A DNA stretch of 17,201 nucleotides from Geobacter sp. UBA1603 (GTDB lineage: Bacteria > Desulfobacterota > Desulfuromonadia > Geobacterales > Pseudopelobacteraceae): positions 1,677 through 18,877 of the forward strand of contig DCNF01000015.1 of assembly GCA_002322035.1 (NCBI GenBank), in the 5' to 3' direction. Positions within the stretch are counted from its first letter, which is position 1; every line of letters starts with the position of its first letter. Below, piece after piece: positions 6,438 through 14,377 of this stretch. The position numbers and the translations under genes are program-made. The notes beneath the pieces were generated by a model, which ran no database searches, had not been told where the DNA came from, and saw nothing but the letters and a program-made list of their open reading frames with translations.

Positions 6438-7493
6438 ATGGATGGATACACCACGCTACATGAGATGTTGAGTTCTGCCCTGAAGCAGGCCGGAGAAGAG
6501 AGCGGCATGCTTCTGGGGCAGGAGCTCTCCATCACTCTCGTTGACTCCCTCGCAACTAGCAAAACCTCGTATTTCGGCGGCCTTGACGATTCCTGCTTCG
6601 TGATCGGCGTTGAGTCTCGCGAAGCCTATAACGGTCAGTTCTATCTGGTTTTTTCACTCCGCGATGCGATTGTCATGAGCAGCATCCTGCTCGGAATTCC
6701 TCCGGCCCGTATCCAGGAAAAAAAGCGGCTTTCGATCATTGAAAATGACGATATCGATGCGTTTGCCGAAATCGCCAACATGATCAACGGCTCTTTCAAC
6801 ACGGTATTTCAGGGGACGCTGCCTGAAAAAGTCCGCCTGAAACTGCTCGCCCCGAAAAAATTCATTCCCGATGTCGACCAGTTGAGCCCGGAGGAGCCGC
6901 TTCCTGACGGTGAGTATCTGATGTTCCGCTCCAGGCTGGAGATGCCGGACCAGGAGCTCAATCACCTTGATGTGCTGATCCCGGCTGATCTTGGCAATCG
7001 CTACGACCCCCCTTCCGAGGCGCCGGAAGAAGCGCCTGCTGCCGTCGATAAGGCGGCTGTTGATGCGGAGGTTCCTGCTGACCCCGTAGCCTCTCCGGAG
7101 CAGGCCGGTGAATCGGGTATCGACAGTATTGTCGTTCTGGAAGATGACGAATCAGAACGGAAACTGATGGCCGAGGCGGTCGCTTTTACCGGATTTGATG
7201 TTGTTGAGGGGACGCTTAACGCAGATATCAAGGAACTGTTCAGTGGCCGGGCGGTGCGGATGGTCCTGATCGGCTCCCTTGATGCCGATGACCGTGAACT
7301 GGCGGTCTGCATCAAGGTCAATGCCATTCGCCAGGATGCGCCGCCTCCGATCATCATGAGCGCCCAGCGCTGGACGCGGACGGCCGTGCTGAAAGCTCTC
7401 AAGTACGGTGCCAGCGACATCATCATCAAGCCGTGCGGCGAAGAGGAAATTTCCGCAAAAATCCGCCGCTTCTGCAAGGTGCCGGAACCATGA
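6438..7493 (+). CDS. CheX/CheC-like domain fused to a degenerate receiver domain
   Basis: This 351-residue cytosolic protein has two domains. Residues 1-185 resemble the CheX/CheC fold, including the phosphatase helix motif Asp107, Glu111 and Asn114 (DIDAFAEIANMINGSFN). Residues 190-227 are a Pro/Ala/Glu-rich linker. Residues 228-347 have a receiver fold: acidic pair Asp236-Asp237 (IVVLEDDESE), a Ser at the Thr position (IIMSAQ) and Lys331-Pro332 (IIIKPCG). The strand that should end in the phosphoacceptor Asp reads MVLIGSL, with Gly279 there. The receiver is therefore unlikely to be phosphorylated in the usual way and may be a constitutive docking surface. The start is supported by GGAAG (6423-6427), somewhat distant. 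The stop overlaps the next gene in ATGA (7490-7493). Domain identity is fairly firm; the role is inferred from the neighbours cheY and cheX. Confidence 0.75.
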   Translation: MDGYTTLHEMLSSALKQAGEESGMLLGQELSITLVDSLATSKTSYFGGLDDSCFVIGVESREAYNGQFYLVFSLRDAIVMSSILLGIPPARIQEKKRLSIIENDDIDAFAEIANMINGSFNTVFQGTLPEKVRLKLLAPKKFIPDVDQLSPEEPLPDGEYLMFRSRLEMPDQELNHLDVLIPADLGNRYDPPSEAPEEAPAAVDKAAVDAEVPADPVASPEQAGESGIDSIVVLEDDESERKLMAEAVAFTGFDVVEGTLNADIKELFSGRAVRMVLIGSLDADDRELAVCIKVNAIRQDAPPPIIMSAQRWTRTAVLKALKYGASDIIIKPCGEEEISAKIRRFCKVPEP

Positions 7494-9568
7494 GTCCCGC
7501 CCGGTGGTTTGTCGCCCCTGTCCGGCACATCCTGGCGTGTGCGATTGTGCTGCTGGTCTGCTGTTCCGGGCTGGCCGAGGCATCAACCCCAGGTCGGGTG
7601 TACCGGGTTGATATCCGCCCGCACCAGGGATTTACCAGGCTCGCGCTCAAGCTTGACGCTCCGCCGGTCTATGCGCTTTCCCGGCTTTCAGGAAACCGGG
7701 TCAGGATTACGCTGCGCGATACGGAAGGCCCCCTTTTCCGGAAGTTCCGCCGCTATTCAGACCAGAGTATCGGCGGCCTTGTGTTCTCCCGCCGGGGTGG
7801 AGATCTGCTGGTGACGTTTCAGGCCGCCTCCGGAGCAGGTGTCCGGGATTTAACCAGGCAGGGCGTCAGCGTGGTGACCCTCGATGTGGGGCGGGGTGTA
7901 AATCAGTCTGGCACTGTTCTGCCGGTTCTGGCTGGGCGAGAAAAAATCCGCTCCGGTATTGAAAAGCTGATCCGCGATTTTGATCCTCCCCTGAAAACAG
8001 AAATTCCCTTTCAGCCGACAGATCGGAACGTCTTGAAAAAACTGTTCGACGAGGCGGGAGGCCAGGCTTTTATGGCGGCGGAGGCGGCGCTTTACAAAGG
8101 GCGACTCTCCGAGGCGGAGGAAGGTTTTGCGCCCTTTACCGGCCGCAGCGGACCGGTAAAGCCGCTGGCTCTCTACCGGCTTGGCGAAACATGGTACAAA
8201 CTGCAGAAATATCCCCAGGCGCTGGCGGCATTTCGTGAAGCGGAGAAACTCTGGCCTGACTACCTGAACCTGAATCCGGCCACAACGTTCTACTACGGGG
8301 ACAGCATAGCCCGCAGCGGGGACCTCCCGGGCGGACGGATGCTGTTGAGCGGATTGATCAGCCGGCTTTCCGACAAAAAATTTGCTCCGGCGCTTCTGGT
8401 CCGGCTGGCAGATATCCAAGCCCGCCAAGGGCATGAGCATGAAGCGCGGGCCGTGTATCGTACGGTTTCGGAGCGTTTCAGCGATAACAAGGCGAGCCTG
8501 ATGGCCCGTCTGCGGCTGGCAGATGGTGATTTTTTTCAAACGTCCCCATGGAACTTCAGAAGTTTAAGTGACACGTACCAGCAGATTTCCCGCGAAAGCA
8601 GCGATTTTGAGCTGCGCGAAGAAGCGTTGTTCAAGCATCTGCTGCTGGTTTCGATGTATGCGGGGGCTCCGGAGGCCCTCCAGCAGGTTGCCGCGTTCCA
8701 GAAACGCTATCCACGAGGAGTCTACGCAGCGGTCTGTCGCACGATCCGTGAAGTCCTTGTGTCGCTGGCGTTTCAGGAGTCAGCCTGGGCCAAAGACCCT
8801 GCCGGTCTGGTGCGCTTTGTCGAGGAACACCACGATTATCTGGCCGGATGTGTTGAGTTGCCTGATTTCCTGAAAAAAGTCACCCGGGCCTATGATGAGG
8901 CGGGCCGTCCGATCGAGTTAATCAAGCTCTTCGATGGGCTGCTGGCCCACCCCTGGTCTGCCGCCCATGCCGCGTATCTGCATGAAGAGATTGCCGAGAA
9001 TTCTGATCTGATCGGTGACAGCGCCATGGCCCGCAAGGTTCTACAGTCATTTTTGCGTAAATATCCGTCCCACCCCCGATCCCGGGTTGTTCTCGAGCGG
9101 CTGGGCGGCTTGCAGTTTGCTGGCGGCAGCTATCAGGATGCCCGGTCTTCCCTGGCCTGGCTGCTGAAAAAAGGGGAGCGGGCCCAGCGCCCCGAAAGCT
9201 ATTACTACCTCGGCCGCTCACTTTTCATGCTCAAGGAGTATGCCCAGGCGGCCAAAGCGATTGACCTGTATCTGGCCTCACCCGGTTCCGGAGGGGAGGC
9301 TGCGGCGCGCCTGCTTCCGGACGCCTATTTTGTTGCCGCCATGTCCCGGGATGCGGCCGGCGATCGCAAGGGAGCCCTGCGCCTGCTTGAAAACGGGATT
9401 AACCTTGCCAAGAATGCCCGTCAGGACGAGTTTCTCTACAAGGCCGGAGAACTTAGCCTGCGGGACGGGAAAAAGCAGGTCGCCAAAGCCTACTTTGACC
9501 GAATCATAAAACATGGTAAAGATTCCGACTGGCAGCGACTCGCCCGCCAGGCTGCCGAATCGCTCTGA
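7490..9568 (+). CDS. Exported AMIN-like and TPR-repeat protein
   Basis: This is a 692-residue protein counted from ATG 7490, chosen because it overlaps the previous stop as ATGA and begins directly with a signal peptide. Upstream in-frame starts would add about 19 residues read from inside the previous gene. Residues 1-31 form a signal sequence (basic start, core ACAIVLLVCCSGL, cleavage after LAEA). Residues about 35-130 (VYRVDIRPHQGFTRLALKL, VRITLRDTEG, GGLVFSRRGGDLLVTF) look like an AMIN-type beta domain, often used for periplasmic peptidoglycan-related targeting. From about 200 to the end there are repeated helix pairs of tetratricopeptide type (ALYRLGETWYKLQKYPQAL, YYLGRSLFMLKEYAQAAKAI). 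It is probably a periplasmic scaffold. Its coupling to chemotaxis genes and position just before the basal-body operon suggest a role in flagellar or motor assembly, but that is inference. Confidence 0.75.
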   Translation: MSPARWFVAPVRHILACAIVLLVCCSGLAEASTPGRVYRVDIRPHQGFTRLALKLDAPPVYALSRLSGNRVRITLRDTEGPLFRKFRRYSDQSIGGLVFSRRGGDLLVTFQAASGAGVRDLTRQGVSVVTLDVGRGVNQSGTVLPVLAGREKIRSGIEKLIRDFDPPLKTEIPFQPTDRNVLKKLFDEAGGQAFMAAEAALYKGRLSEAEEGFAPFTGRSGPVKPLALYRLGETWYKLQKYPQALAAFREAEKLWPDYLNLNPATTFYYGDSIARSGDLPGGRMLLSGLISRLSDKKFAPALLVRLADIQARQGHEHEARAVYRTVSERFSDNKASLMARLRLADGDFFQTSPWNFRSLSDTYQQISRESSDFELREEALFKHLLLVSMYAGAPEALQQVAAFQKRYPRGVYAAVCRTIREVLVSLAFQESAWAKDPAGLVRFVEEHHDYLAGCVELPDFLKKVTRAYDEAGRPIELIKLFDGLLAHPWSAAHAAYLHEEIAENSDLIGDSAMARKVLQSFLRKYPSHPRSRVVLERLGGLQFAGGSYQDARSSLAWLLKKGERAQRPESYYYLGRSLFMLKEYAQAAKAIDLYLASPGSGGEAAARLLPDAYFVAAMSRDAAGDRKGALRLLENGINLAKNARQDEFLYKAGELSLRDGKKQVAKAYFDRIIKHGKDSDWQRLARQAAESL

Positions 9569-9634
9569 TCCCCGCCCTCGCAGGTCTGTCAAAAAAACGT
9601 CATTGTCAAAATTGTGACTCGCTTTTCGGCCCTG

Positions 9635-9643
9635 CCCCCCCCC
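9635..9643. repeat. C9 homopolymer in the flgB upstream region
   Basis: Nine consecutive C residues lie about 70 bases upstream of the sigma-54 -24 element. C5 (9661-9665) and C6 (9668-9673) runs follow. Such tracts can change length by slippage. Here the tract is in the non-coding upstream region, where enhancer-to-promoter spacing could be affected. No evidence of actual variation can be seen in one sequence. Confidence 0.6.
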
Positions 9644-9689
9644 GGTTTCCTGTAAATATGCCCCCTTCCCCCCGATAACTGCCGAAAAC

Positions 9690-9703
9690 GCCTGAAATCA
9701 GGC
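9690..9703. promoter_or_regulatory. Short palindrome just upstream of the flgB promoter
   Basis: GCCTGA-AA-TCAGGC is a perfect 6-bp inverted repeat ending 12 bases before the -24 element. It could bind a regulator. It is too close for a typical sigma-54 enhancer site, which usually lies about 70-200 bases upstream. Its function is unknown. Confidence 0.35.
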
Positions 9704-9714
9704 CGATAGATTTG

Positions 9715-9730
9715 CGGTACGATTTTTGCA
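9715..9730 (+). promoter_or_regulatory. Sigma-54 (RpoN) promoter of the flgB operon
   Basis: CGGTACGATTTTTGCA matches the consensus TGGCACRNNNNTTGCW at nearly every conserved position. GG is at 9716-9717, AC-G at 9719-9721 and TTGCA at 9726-9730, with the invariant GG-to-GC spacing. The expected transcript start, about 12 bases further on, lies before the flgB ATG at 9757. Sigma-54 with an enhancer-binding regulator is the known mode of control for flagellar genes in Geobacter. Upstream TGTCAAAA-type repeats (about 9586-9615) could be enhancer sites, but this is only a guess. Confidence 0.78.
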
Positions 9731-9756
9731 AAAACAGGCACCGAAAAGGGGGCGAC

Positions 9757-10179
9757 ATGCCGGTTAATGGAATTTTCAGCTCAACAATCGACCTGCTCGG
9801 AAAGACTATCGATCTGCGTGCCCGCAATCAGAATCTGCTGGCTTCCAATATTGCCAATGCCGAGACACCCGGCTATGTCCCGAAGTCACTCAGTTTTGAG
9901 TCTGAGCTGCAGGGTGCGTTGCACGGAGGATCGAAGGGGGCGTCGGCCGTTACCCACTCCCGGCATCTGCCGCTGAAAGGTGCCGGAACGAGGATTAATT
10001 CAGTGAACGGCACGGTGGTGGAAACTCCGGCGGCGACGCCCGGCAAGGATGGTAATGCCGTGGAGCTGGAAAACGAGATGGGCCGCATGGTGGAAAACCA
10101 GGTTATGTTCAACGCCTCGGTCCAAATTCTTTCAAAAAAATTCGAGGGTTTGCGCAGTGCCATCAGGGAGGGTAAATAA
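9757..10179 (+). CDS. flgB: Flagellar proximal rod protein FlgB
   Basis: This 140-residue rod subunit is exported by the flagellar type III system and joins the MS ring/FliE to the proximal rod. The N-terminal rod-family signature LASNIANAETPGYVPKS is present at about 27-43, and the C-terminal helix (ENEMGRMVENQVMFNASVQIL) is typical. An in-frame ATG at 9712 exists, but it overlaps the sigma-54 element and would lie upstream of the transcript start. ATG 9757, with AAAGGGGG (9745-9752) ahead of it, is therefore the real start. There is no cleaved signal peptide, as expected. First gene of the basal-body operon; flgC starts at the very next base. Confidence 0.95.
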   Translation: MPVNGIFSSTIDLLGKTIDLRARNQNLLASNIANAETPGYVPKSLSFESELQGALHGGSKGASAVTHSRHLPLKGAGTRINSVNGTVVETPAATPGKDGNAVELENEMGRMVENQVMFNASVQILSKKFEGLRSAIREGK

Positions 10180-10620
10180 ATGGATTTTTTCAGCGCCATG
10201 AACGTCAGCGCTTCGGCCCTTTCAGCCGAGCGGACTCGTATGAACCTGATTTCGAGCAACCTTGCCAATGCCAATGCCACCAGAACCCCCGAAGGCGGGC
10301 CCTATAAGCGCAAGGACGCGGTCTTTGCCGCAGAACAGCAGCCTGAAAACGGTTTTGGCCGGGCTCTTGACGGTGCCGCCGGTCGCCATGTCCGGCAGGT
10401 CAAGGTGGCCGGGATCGTCGAAGACCAGAATCCGCCACGGATGCAGTACGATCCGTCGCACCCCGATGCGGACCCGCAGGGGTATGTGGCGCTTCCCAAC
10501 GTCAACGTCGTTGAAGAGATGGCTGATATGATCAATGCCACCCGGACATACGAGGCCAATGTCACTGCTGTTCAGGCTGCCAAGAGCATGGCGCTGAAGA
10601 CGCTTGAGATCAGCAGATAG
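10180..10620 (+). CDS. flgC: Flagellar proximal rod protein FlgC
   Basis: This 146-residue rod protein stacks with FlgB, FlgF and FlgG in the axial drive shaft. The N-terminal motif LISSNLANANATRTPEGGPYKRK (positions about 23-45) and the C-terminal motif NVNVVEEMADMINATRTYEAN (about 107-127) are diagnostic of FlgC. The length is usual for the family. Its ATG immediately follows the flgB stop codon, with GGAGGG (10168-10173) inside flgB as ribosome-binding sequence. Translation of the two rod genes is very probably coupled. Confidence 0.96.
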   Translation: MDFFSAMNVSASALSAERTRMNLISSNLANANATRTPEGGPYKRKDAVFAAEQQPENGFGRALDGAAGRHVRQVKVAGIVEDQNPPRMQYDPSHPDADPQGYVALPNVNVVEEMADMINATRTYEANVTAVQAAKSMALKTLEISR

Positions 10621-10652
10621 GCTAACAATCAGTAAGAAAGTGAGGTAGTGTC

Positions 10653-10955
10653 GTGCAGATAACCGGTATTGAAAGCGGCATAGGCATCGGTAAAGCGTTC
10701 CCGTCATCAGGCTCCGCACACGGCGTTGCTCCGGCAGAAGGGGCGGGAAAGTTTTTCAGTGAACTTGTCAATAAGGTCAATGACCTGCAGACCCAGTCGG
10801 ATAAATCGATTCAAAGCCTTGCCAGCGGCGAGAGCAAAAATCTGCATGAAGTGATGATCGCCATGGAAAAGGCCAGTATCTCATTTCAGTTCATGTCCCA
10901 GGTACGAAACAAGGCGATCGAGGCCTACCAGGAAGTCATGCGGATGCAGGTCTAG
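10653..10955 (+). CDS. fliE: Flagellar hook-basal body complex protein FliE
   Basis: This 100-residue exported adaptor sits between the MS ring (FliF) and the FlgB rod. The conserved C-terminal half is clear: [18 protein letters not shown], then [17 protein letters not shown], where the final Gln-Val is nearly invariant in FliE. The start is a GTG at 10653, preceded by GAGGT (10642-10646). No ATG lies near the N-terminus in this frame, and the family length fits. It is the third gene of the operon, 32 bases after flgC. Confidence 0.95.
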   Translation: MQITGIESGIGIGKAFPSSGSAHGVAPAEGAGKFFSELVNKVNDLQTQSDKSIQSLASGESKNLHEVMIAMEKASISFQFMSQVRNKAIEAYQEVMRMQV

Positions 10956-11030
10956 TAATCGTCGCCGATCCAGTGCCAATGCCTGTACCGTTGATCGTGA
11001 CAAAACGCGGAAAGGATGAACAGAGCCACA

Positions 11031-12611
11031 ATGCCTGAAGGATTGAGACGACTGATAGAACCGTTCCTGCAGCTTTCCTCCGGTAAGCGTATGCTGATCG
11101 TTGGAGTGACCCTTCTGTCGGCAGCAGCGTTTGCGATTCTGATTTTTATTGCCAACCGAACCGATTTCCGCCCCCTGTTCACCAATCTGACAGCGGAAGA
11201 TGCCGGTGAAATTGTCAAGAAACTCAAGGATTCCAAAACGCCGTACCAGATCACCGCCGACGGCAAAGGGGTGCTGGTTCCGTCCGACAAGGTCTACGAA
11301 CTGCGGCTGTCCCTTGCCTCGGAAGGGTTGCCCCAGGGAGGCGGGGTCGGTTTCGAGATTTTTGACCGTAAAAACTTCGGCATGACCGAGTTTGTCCAGA
11401 AACTCAATTATCAGCGAGCTCTCCAGGGAGAACTTTCCCGGACGATTTCCCAGATCAACGGCGTCGAGCAGGCCCGGGTTCATCTGGTTATTCCTGAAAA
11501 ATCACTTTTCAAGGAGAGCGAAAAACCGGCTACAGCCTCAATTGTCCTGAAAATGAAATCGAACCGCTCCCTGCGTGACAGCGAGGTGCAGGGTGTTGTT
11601 CACCTTGTGTCGTCCTCGATTGAAGGGATGGACCCTGAGCGTGTAACCGTTCTGGACAGCCGCGGTAAAATACTCAGTAAAGGCGGTAGCAGTGACGCGA
11701 CAGCCCGGATGACGTCCGCCATGCAGGAAACCCAGCGCGCCTATGAAAAAAATGCCGAAGAGCGGCTCCAGTCCCTGCTTGACCGGATCGTTGGAGGCGG
11801 TAAATCAGTGGCCCGGGTAACGGCAACGTTTGATTTCAAGCAGGTTGAGCGGGTTGAGGAAAAGTTTGATCCCGAGTCGATAGCGGTTCGCAGCGAACAG
11901 CGGACGGAGGAAAAGGGAGCATCAACCACCTCTGCCGGTGGAGTGCCGGGGGTGCAGACCAACCTGGGCAAGGCCGGTGGCGGTGCTGGGTCCAGCACGG
12001 GGGGGGGCTCTAAAAACGACGAGACGCTCAACTACGAGGTCAGCCGTTCAACCGCAAAGATTATCGAGCCGGTCGGCGCCTTGAGCAAGCTGTCGGTGGC
12101 GGTTCTGGTCGATGGCAAGTATGAGTCGCCGGCCGCCGTCAAGGAGGGGCAGACGGCCAAGGCGAAGTATGTCCCCCGTTCGCCGGATGAATTGCAGAAG
12201 ATAGAAGCGCTGATAAAAAGCGCGGTCGGTTTCAATCCCGAACGTGGTGATCAGTTGAGCGTTCAGAATATCCCGTTCCAGGATACCGGTGATGCCGGGA
12301 CAGCAGAAACGGCGGCCTGGTGGACAAACCCCTTCTATCAGTCTCTGTTCAAGAATCTGATCATCGGCATCGGTTTCATGGCGCTGATAATGTTTGTGAT
12401 CAGGCCGCTTCTGGCCTCCTTGCGCACGACACGCCAGCCGTTGTTGGAGACGTTCGAACCGCTGGGCGAAGGTACGGAAAAGCTGTCGAGTACCGAGCGT
12501 GCCCAGCTGGCGGTGCAGATGGCCGAACAGCAGAGCCTGATCGACCAGGCCAAAAAGGATCCCTACCAGGTTGCCCAGATCCTGCAGAACTGGCTGGCTG
12601 AAGATAAATAA
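11031..12611 (+). CDS. fliF: Flagellar MS-ring protein FliF
   Basis: This 526-residue inner-membrane ring protein is the base of the flagellum and houses the export gate. Transmembrane helix 1 is at about 20-43 (KRMLIVGVTLL onward). The periplasmic ring-building YscJ/FliF domains follow, with RTDFRPLFTNLTAEDAGEI near the start and KLNYQRALQGELSRTI after it. A Gly/Ser-rich linker lies near 305-330, transmembrane helix 2 at about 440-462, and the cytoplasmic FliG-binding tail ends in PYQVAQILQNWLAED. An ATG at 11016 is also in frame and would add five residues, but AAAGG directly abuts it. The 11031 start has AAAGGA upstream at a long spacing of about 14 bases, so the start is uncertain. The linker contains a run of nine G (11999-12007). 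Confidence 0.95.
   Translation: MPEGLRRLIEPFLQLSSGKRMLIVGVTLLSAAAFAILIFIANRTDFRPLFTNLTAEDAGEIVKKLKDSKTPYQITADGKGVLVPSDKVYELRLSLASEGLPQGGGVGFEIFDRKNFGMTEFVQKLNYQRALQGELSRTISQINGVEQARVHLVIPEKSLFKESEKPATASIVLKMKSNRSLRDSEVQGVVHLVSSSIEGMDPERVTVLDSRGKILSKGGSSDATARMTSAMQETQRAYEKNAEERLQSLLDRIVGGGKSVARVTATFDFKQVERVEEKFDPESIAVRSEQRTEEKGASTTSAGGVPGVQTNLGKAGGGAGSSTGGGSKNDETLNYEVSRSTAKIIEPVGALSKLSVAVLVDGKYESPAAVKEGQTAKAKYVPRSPDELQKIEALIKSAVGFNPERGDQLSVQNIPFQDTGDAGTAETAAWWTNPFYQSLFKNLIIGIGFMALIMFVIRPLLASLRTTRQPLLETFEPLGEGTEKLSSTERAQLAVQMAEQQSLIDQAKKDPYQVAQILQNWLAEDK
11999..12007 (+). repeat. G9 homopolymer inside fliF
   Basis: Nine consecutive G residues encode Thr-Gly-Gly-Gly in the FliF linker. Loss or gain of one G would shift the frame and remove transmembrane helix 2 and the FliG-binding tail. 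The gene is in frame in this sequence. Similar tracts drive phase variation of motility genes in some other bacteria; whether that happens here is unknown. Confidence 0.7.
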
Positions 12612-12640
12612 AGCGGAATCCGCGATAACAGGCAGGTGAC

Positions 12641-13648
12641 ATGACCACGGGAACAATGACCGGCTCGGACAAGGCTGCAATTTTGCTTCTTTATCTCGGC
12701 AACGAGGTAACCAGCAAGGTGTTCGAGCATATGGATGACGATGAAATCAAGCGAATTTCCAAGGCGATGGCCAAGCTGGGGCATGTCCCGCGCAGTACGA
12801 TCATGGAGGTTGTGGAACACTATACCGAAACCGTTGACCCGGAATCAGGCATTTTCTCGCAGGGGGATGAGTTTGTCCGCAAAATCCTGGAGAAGGCGCT
12901 CGGCCCGGTCAAGGCGGAGATGCTGATGGAGGAACTGCAGGCTTCCAGCTACGGCGATCTGGTTGACCTGCTTTCCAATATGGACTCAAAAACGATTGCC
13001 AATTTCCTTTCCCAGGAGCATCCGCAGACCATCGCTGTTATTCTGGCCAAATTGAAATCAAAGCAGACCAGCGAGATCATCAGCCTGCTGCCGCAGGAAC
13101 TCCAGGCAGAAGTGGTTCTGCGGATTGCCGATGTTGAACAGGTCTCCCCGGAGATACTGGCTGAAATCGATGAGGTTATGAAGCGCGAAATCAAATCCAT
13201 GGGCGGAGTGCAGCGTTACAAGGTGGGCGGTGTTGAAAAGGTGGTTGATATGTTCAATCACTTTGACAGAAGCAAGGAAAAGCAGATTCTGGACAAACTG
13301 GATGTACTTTCCCCGCCGCTGGCCGAGATCATCCGCAAGCACCTCTTTACCTTTGAGGATGTCTTTGCCCTGGATGACAGAAGTATCCAGTCGATTATGC
13401 GCGAGGTCAGTAACGATACCCTGACCTTGGCAATGAAAACCTCGCCCGATGAGGTCAAGGAAAAGATCTTCAAGAATATTTCGAGCCGTGCGGCGGAGAT
13501 GATCAAGGAAGACCTGGAGGTTATGGGCCCGGTGCGGCTTTCCGATGTGGAAAAAGCCCAGGGGGAAATCATCAAGATTGTCCGCAAGATGGAGGAGGAG
13601 GGCAAGGTCGTGCTGGCCGGGCGTGGTGGGGACGATGTCCTCGTCTAG
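12641..13648 (+). CDS. fliG: Flagellar motor switch protein FliG
   Basis: This 335-residue rotor protein couples stator torque to the C ring. The N-terminal domain (KAAILLLYLGNE at 11-22) binds the FliF tail. The middle domain has the EHPQ motif at 126-129 (FLSQEHPQTIAVIL), used to bind FliM. The hinge carries MFNHF at 204-208, a variant of the MFxF motif. The C-terminal torque helix has DDRSIQSIMREV, where Asp245, Asp246 and Arg254 match E. coli Asp288, Asp289 and Arg297, the residues that contact MotA. AGGT (12634-12637) precedes ATG 12641. Its end overlaps fliH by 14 bases. Confidence 0.97.
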   Translation: MTTGTMTGSDKAAILLLYLGNEVTSKVFEHMDDDEIKRISKAMAKLGHVPRSTIMEVVEHYTETVDPESGIFSQGDEFVRKILEKALGPVKAEMLMEELQASSYGDLVDLLSNMDSKTIANFLSQEHPQTIAVILAKLKSKQTSEIISLLPQELQAEVVLRIADVEQVSPEILAEIDEVMKREIKSMGGVQRYKVGGVEKVVDMFNHFDRSKEKQILDKLDVLSPPLAEIIRKHLFTFEDVFALDDRSIQSIMREVSNDTLTLAMKTSPDEVKEKIFKNISSRAAEMIKEDLEVMGPVRLSDVEKAQGEIIKIVRKMEEEGKVVLAGRGGDDVLV

Positions 13649-14372
13649 GATCATCAAGTCGGAACGGGCCGCGGACAGCCCGGTCGCGGGGTTCCGTTTC
13701 CAGCCGATCGGGCATGCGTCTGAAGCACGGGACGCGGGCAGCTTCCAGCCGATGGGGCTGTTTGACGGTTCGGAGCTGGCAGGCCAGAAGAAAGGCTATG
13801 CAGAGCAGGAAACAAGCCTCCCCCCGTCCGTCACCATCAGCGAGGAAGAGCTGGACCTGCAGCTGAAAGAGGCGTTCAGCAGTGGTCTCCAGGAAGGAAA
13901 AAATCTTGCCGAGCGCGGTCTGGCGAATGTCTTCCGCTCTCTCCGGGCTGCGGCGGAGGCCATCCACGCCCTGCGAGACAAGGTGCTGCGGGAGTCAGAG
14001 GATGAGGTCATCAAGCTGGTGATCCTGGTGGCCCGCAAAGTGATCATGCGCGAGATAACACAAAACCGCTCGATTCTTGCTGACGTGGTCAGGTCGGCCG
14101 TTTCCGGCCTTTCCGAACGGGAGGAAATAACCATCCGCCTGCACCCTGACGACCTGGCTCTGATCACCTCCGGCCACGAGGAGATGCTCCGCCGTGAACT
14201 GCATAACGAGCGGATGCACCTCAAGCCTGATCCGGGCGTGCCGGCCGGCAACTGCCTGATTGATACCGAGATGGGCACGATTGACGCCCGGGTTGAAGCG
14301 CAACTGGATGAAATATACCGCCGCCTGCTGGAGGAAAAGAACCAGCCGCCGGCCGGTGGTCTGCAGGGCTGA
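13635..14372 (+). CDS. fliH: Flagellar export ATPase regulator FliH
   Basis: This 245-residue cytosolic protein dimerises and tethers the FliI ATPase to the C ring. The N-terminal part (1-75) is poorly conserved and Pro/Gly-rich, with FRFQPIG and SFQPMG echoing each other. About 80-140 is the helical stalk (DLQLKEAFSSGLQEGKNLAE). The C-terminal FliH domain runs from about 140 (VIKLVILVARKVIMREI) through EEITIRLHPDDLALI to the end, where IDARVEAQLDEIYRRLLEE matches the family end. In-frame starts upstream lie deep inside fliG. ATG 13635 gives a 14-base overlap with fliG and a GGTGGGG ribosome-binding sequence, so it is preferred. fliI follows after 5 bases. Confidence 0.9.
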   Translation: MSSSRIIKSERAADSPVAGFRFQPIGHASEARDAGSFQPMGLFDGSELAGQKKGYAEQETSLPPSVTISEEELDLQLKEAFSSGLQEGKNLAERGLANVFRSLRAAAEAIHALRDKVLRESEDEVIKLVILVARKVIMREITQNRSILADVVRSAVSGLSEREEITIRLHPDDLALITSGHEEMLRRELHNERMHLKPDPGVPAGNCLIDTEMGTIDARVEAQLDEIYRRLLEEKNQPPAGGLQG

Positions 14373-14377
14373 CGGCG

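Noticed and set aside
7433..7489. Longer start for the AMIN-like/TPR gene
   Set aside because: The extra 19 residues are read from inside the preceding gene and would bury the signal peptide. ATG 7490 forms an ATGA overlap.
9569..9640. Intrinsic terminator after the TPR gene
   Set aside because: An A-rich run and a TTTT are present, but no stable stem precedes a T-run. Termination cannot be shown from the sequence.
9712..9756. Upstream in-frame ATG for flgB
   Set aside because: It overlaps the sigma-54 element and would lie before the transcript start. The ATG at 9757 has a good ribosome-binding sequence and gives the usual FlgB N-terminus.
13545..13634. Longer fliH reading frame starting inside fliG
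   Set aside because: The added residues are an Arg/Trp-rich out-of-frame reading of the fliG end. ATG 13635 gives the expected short overlap.
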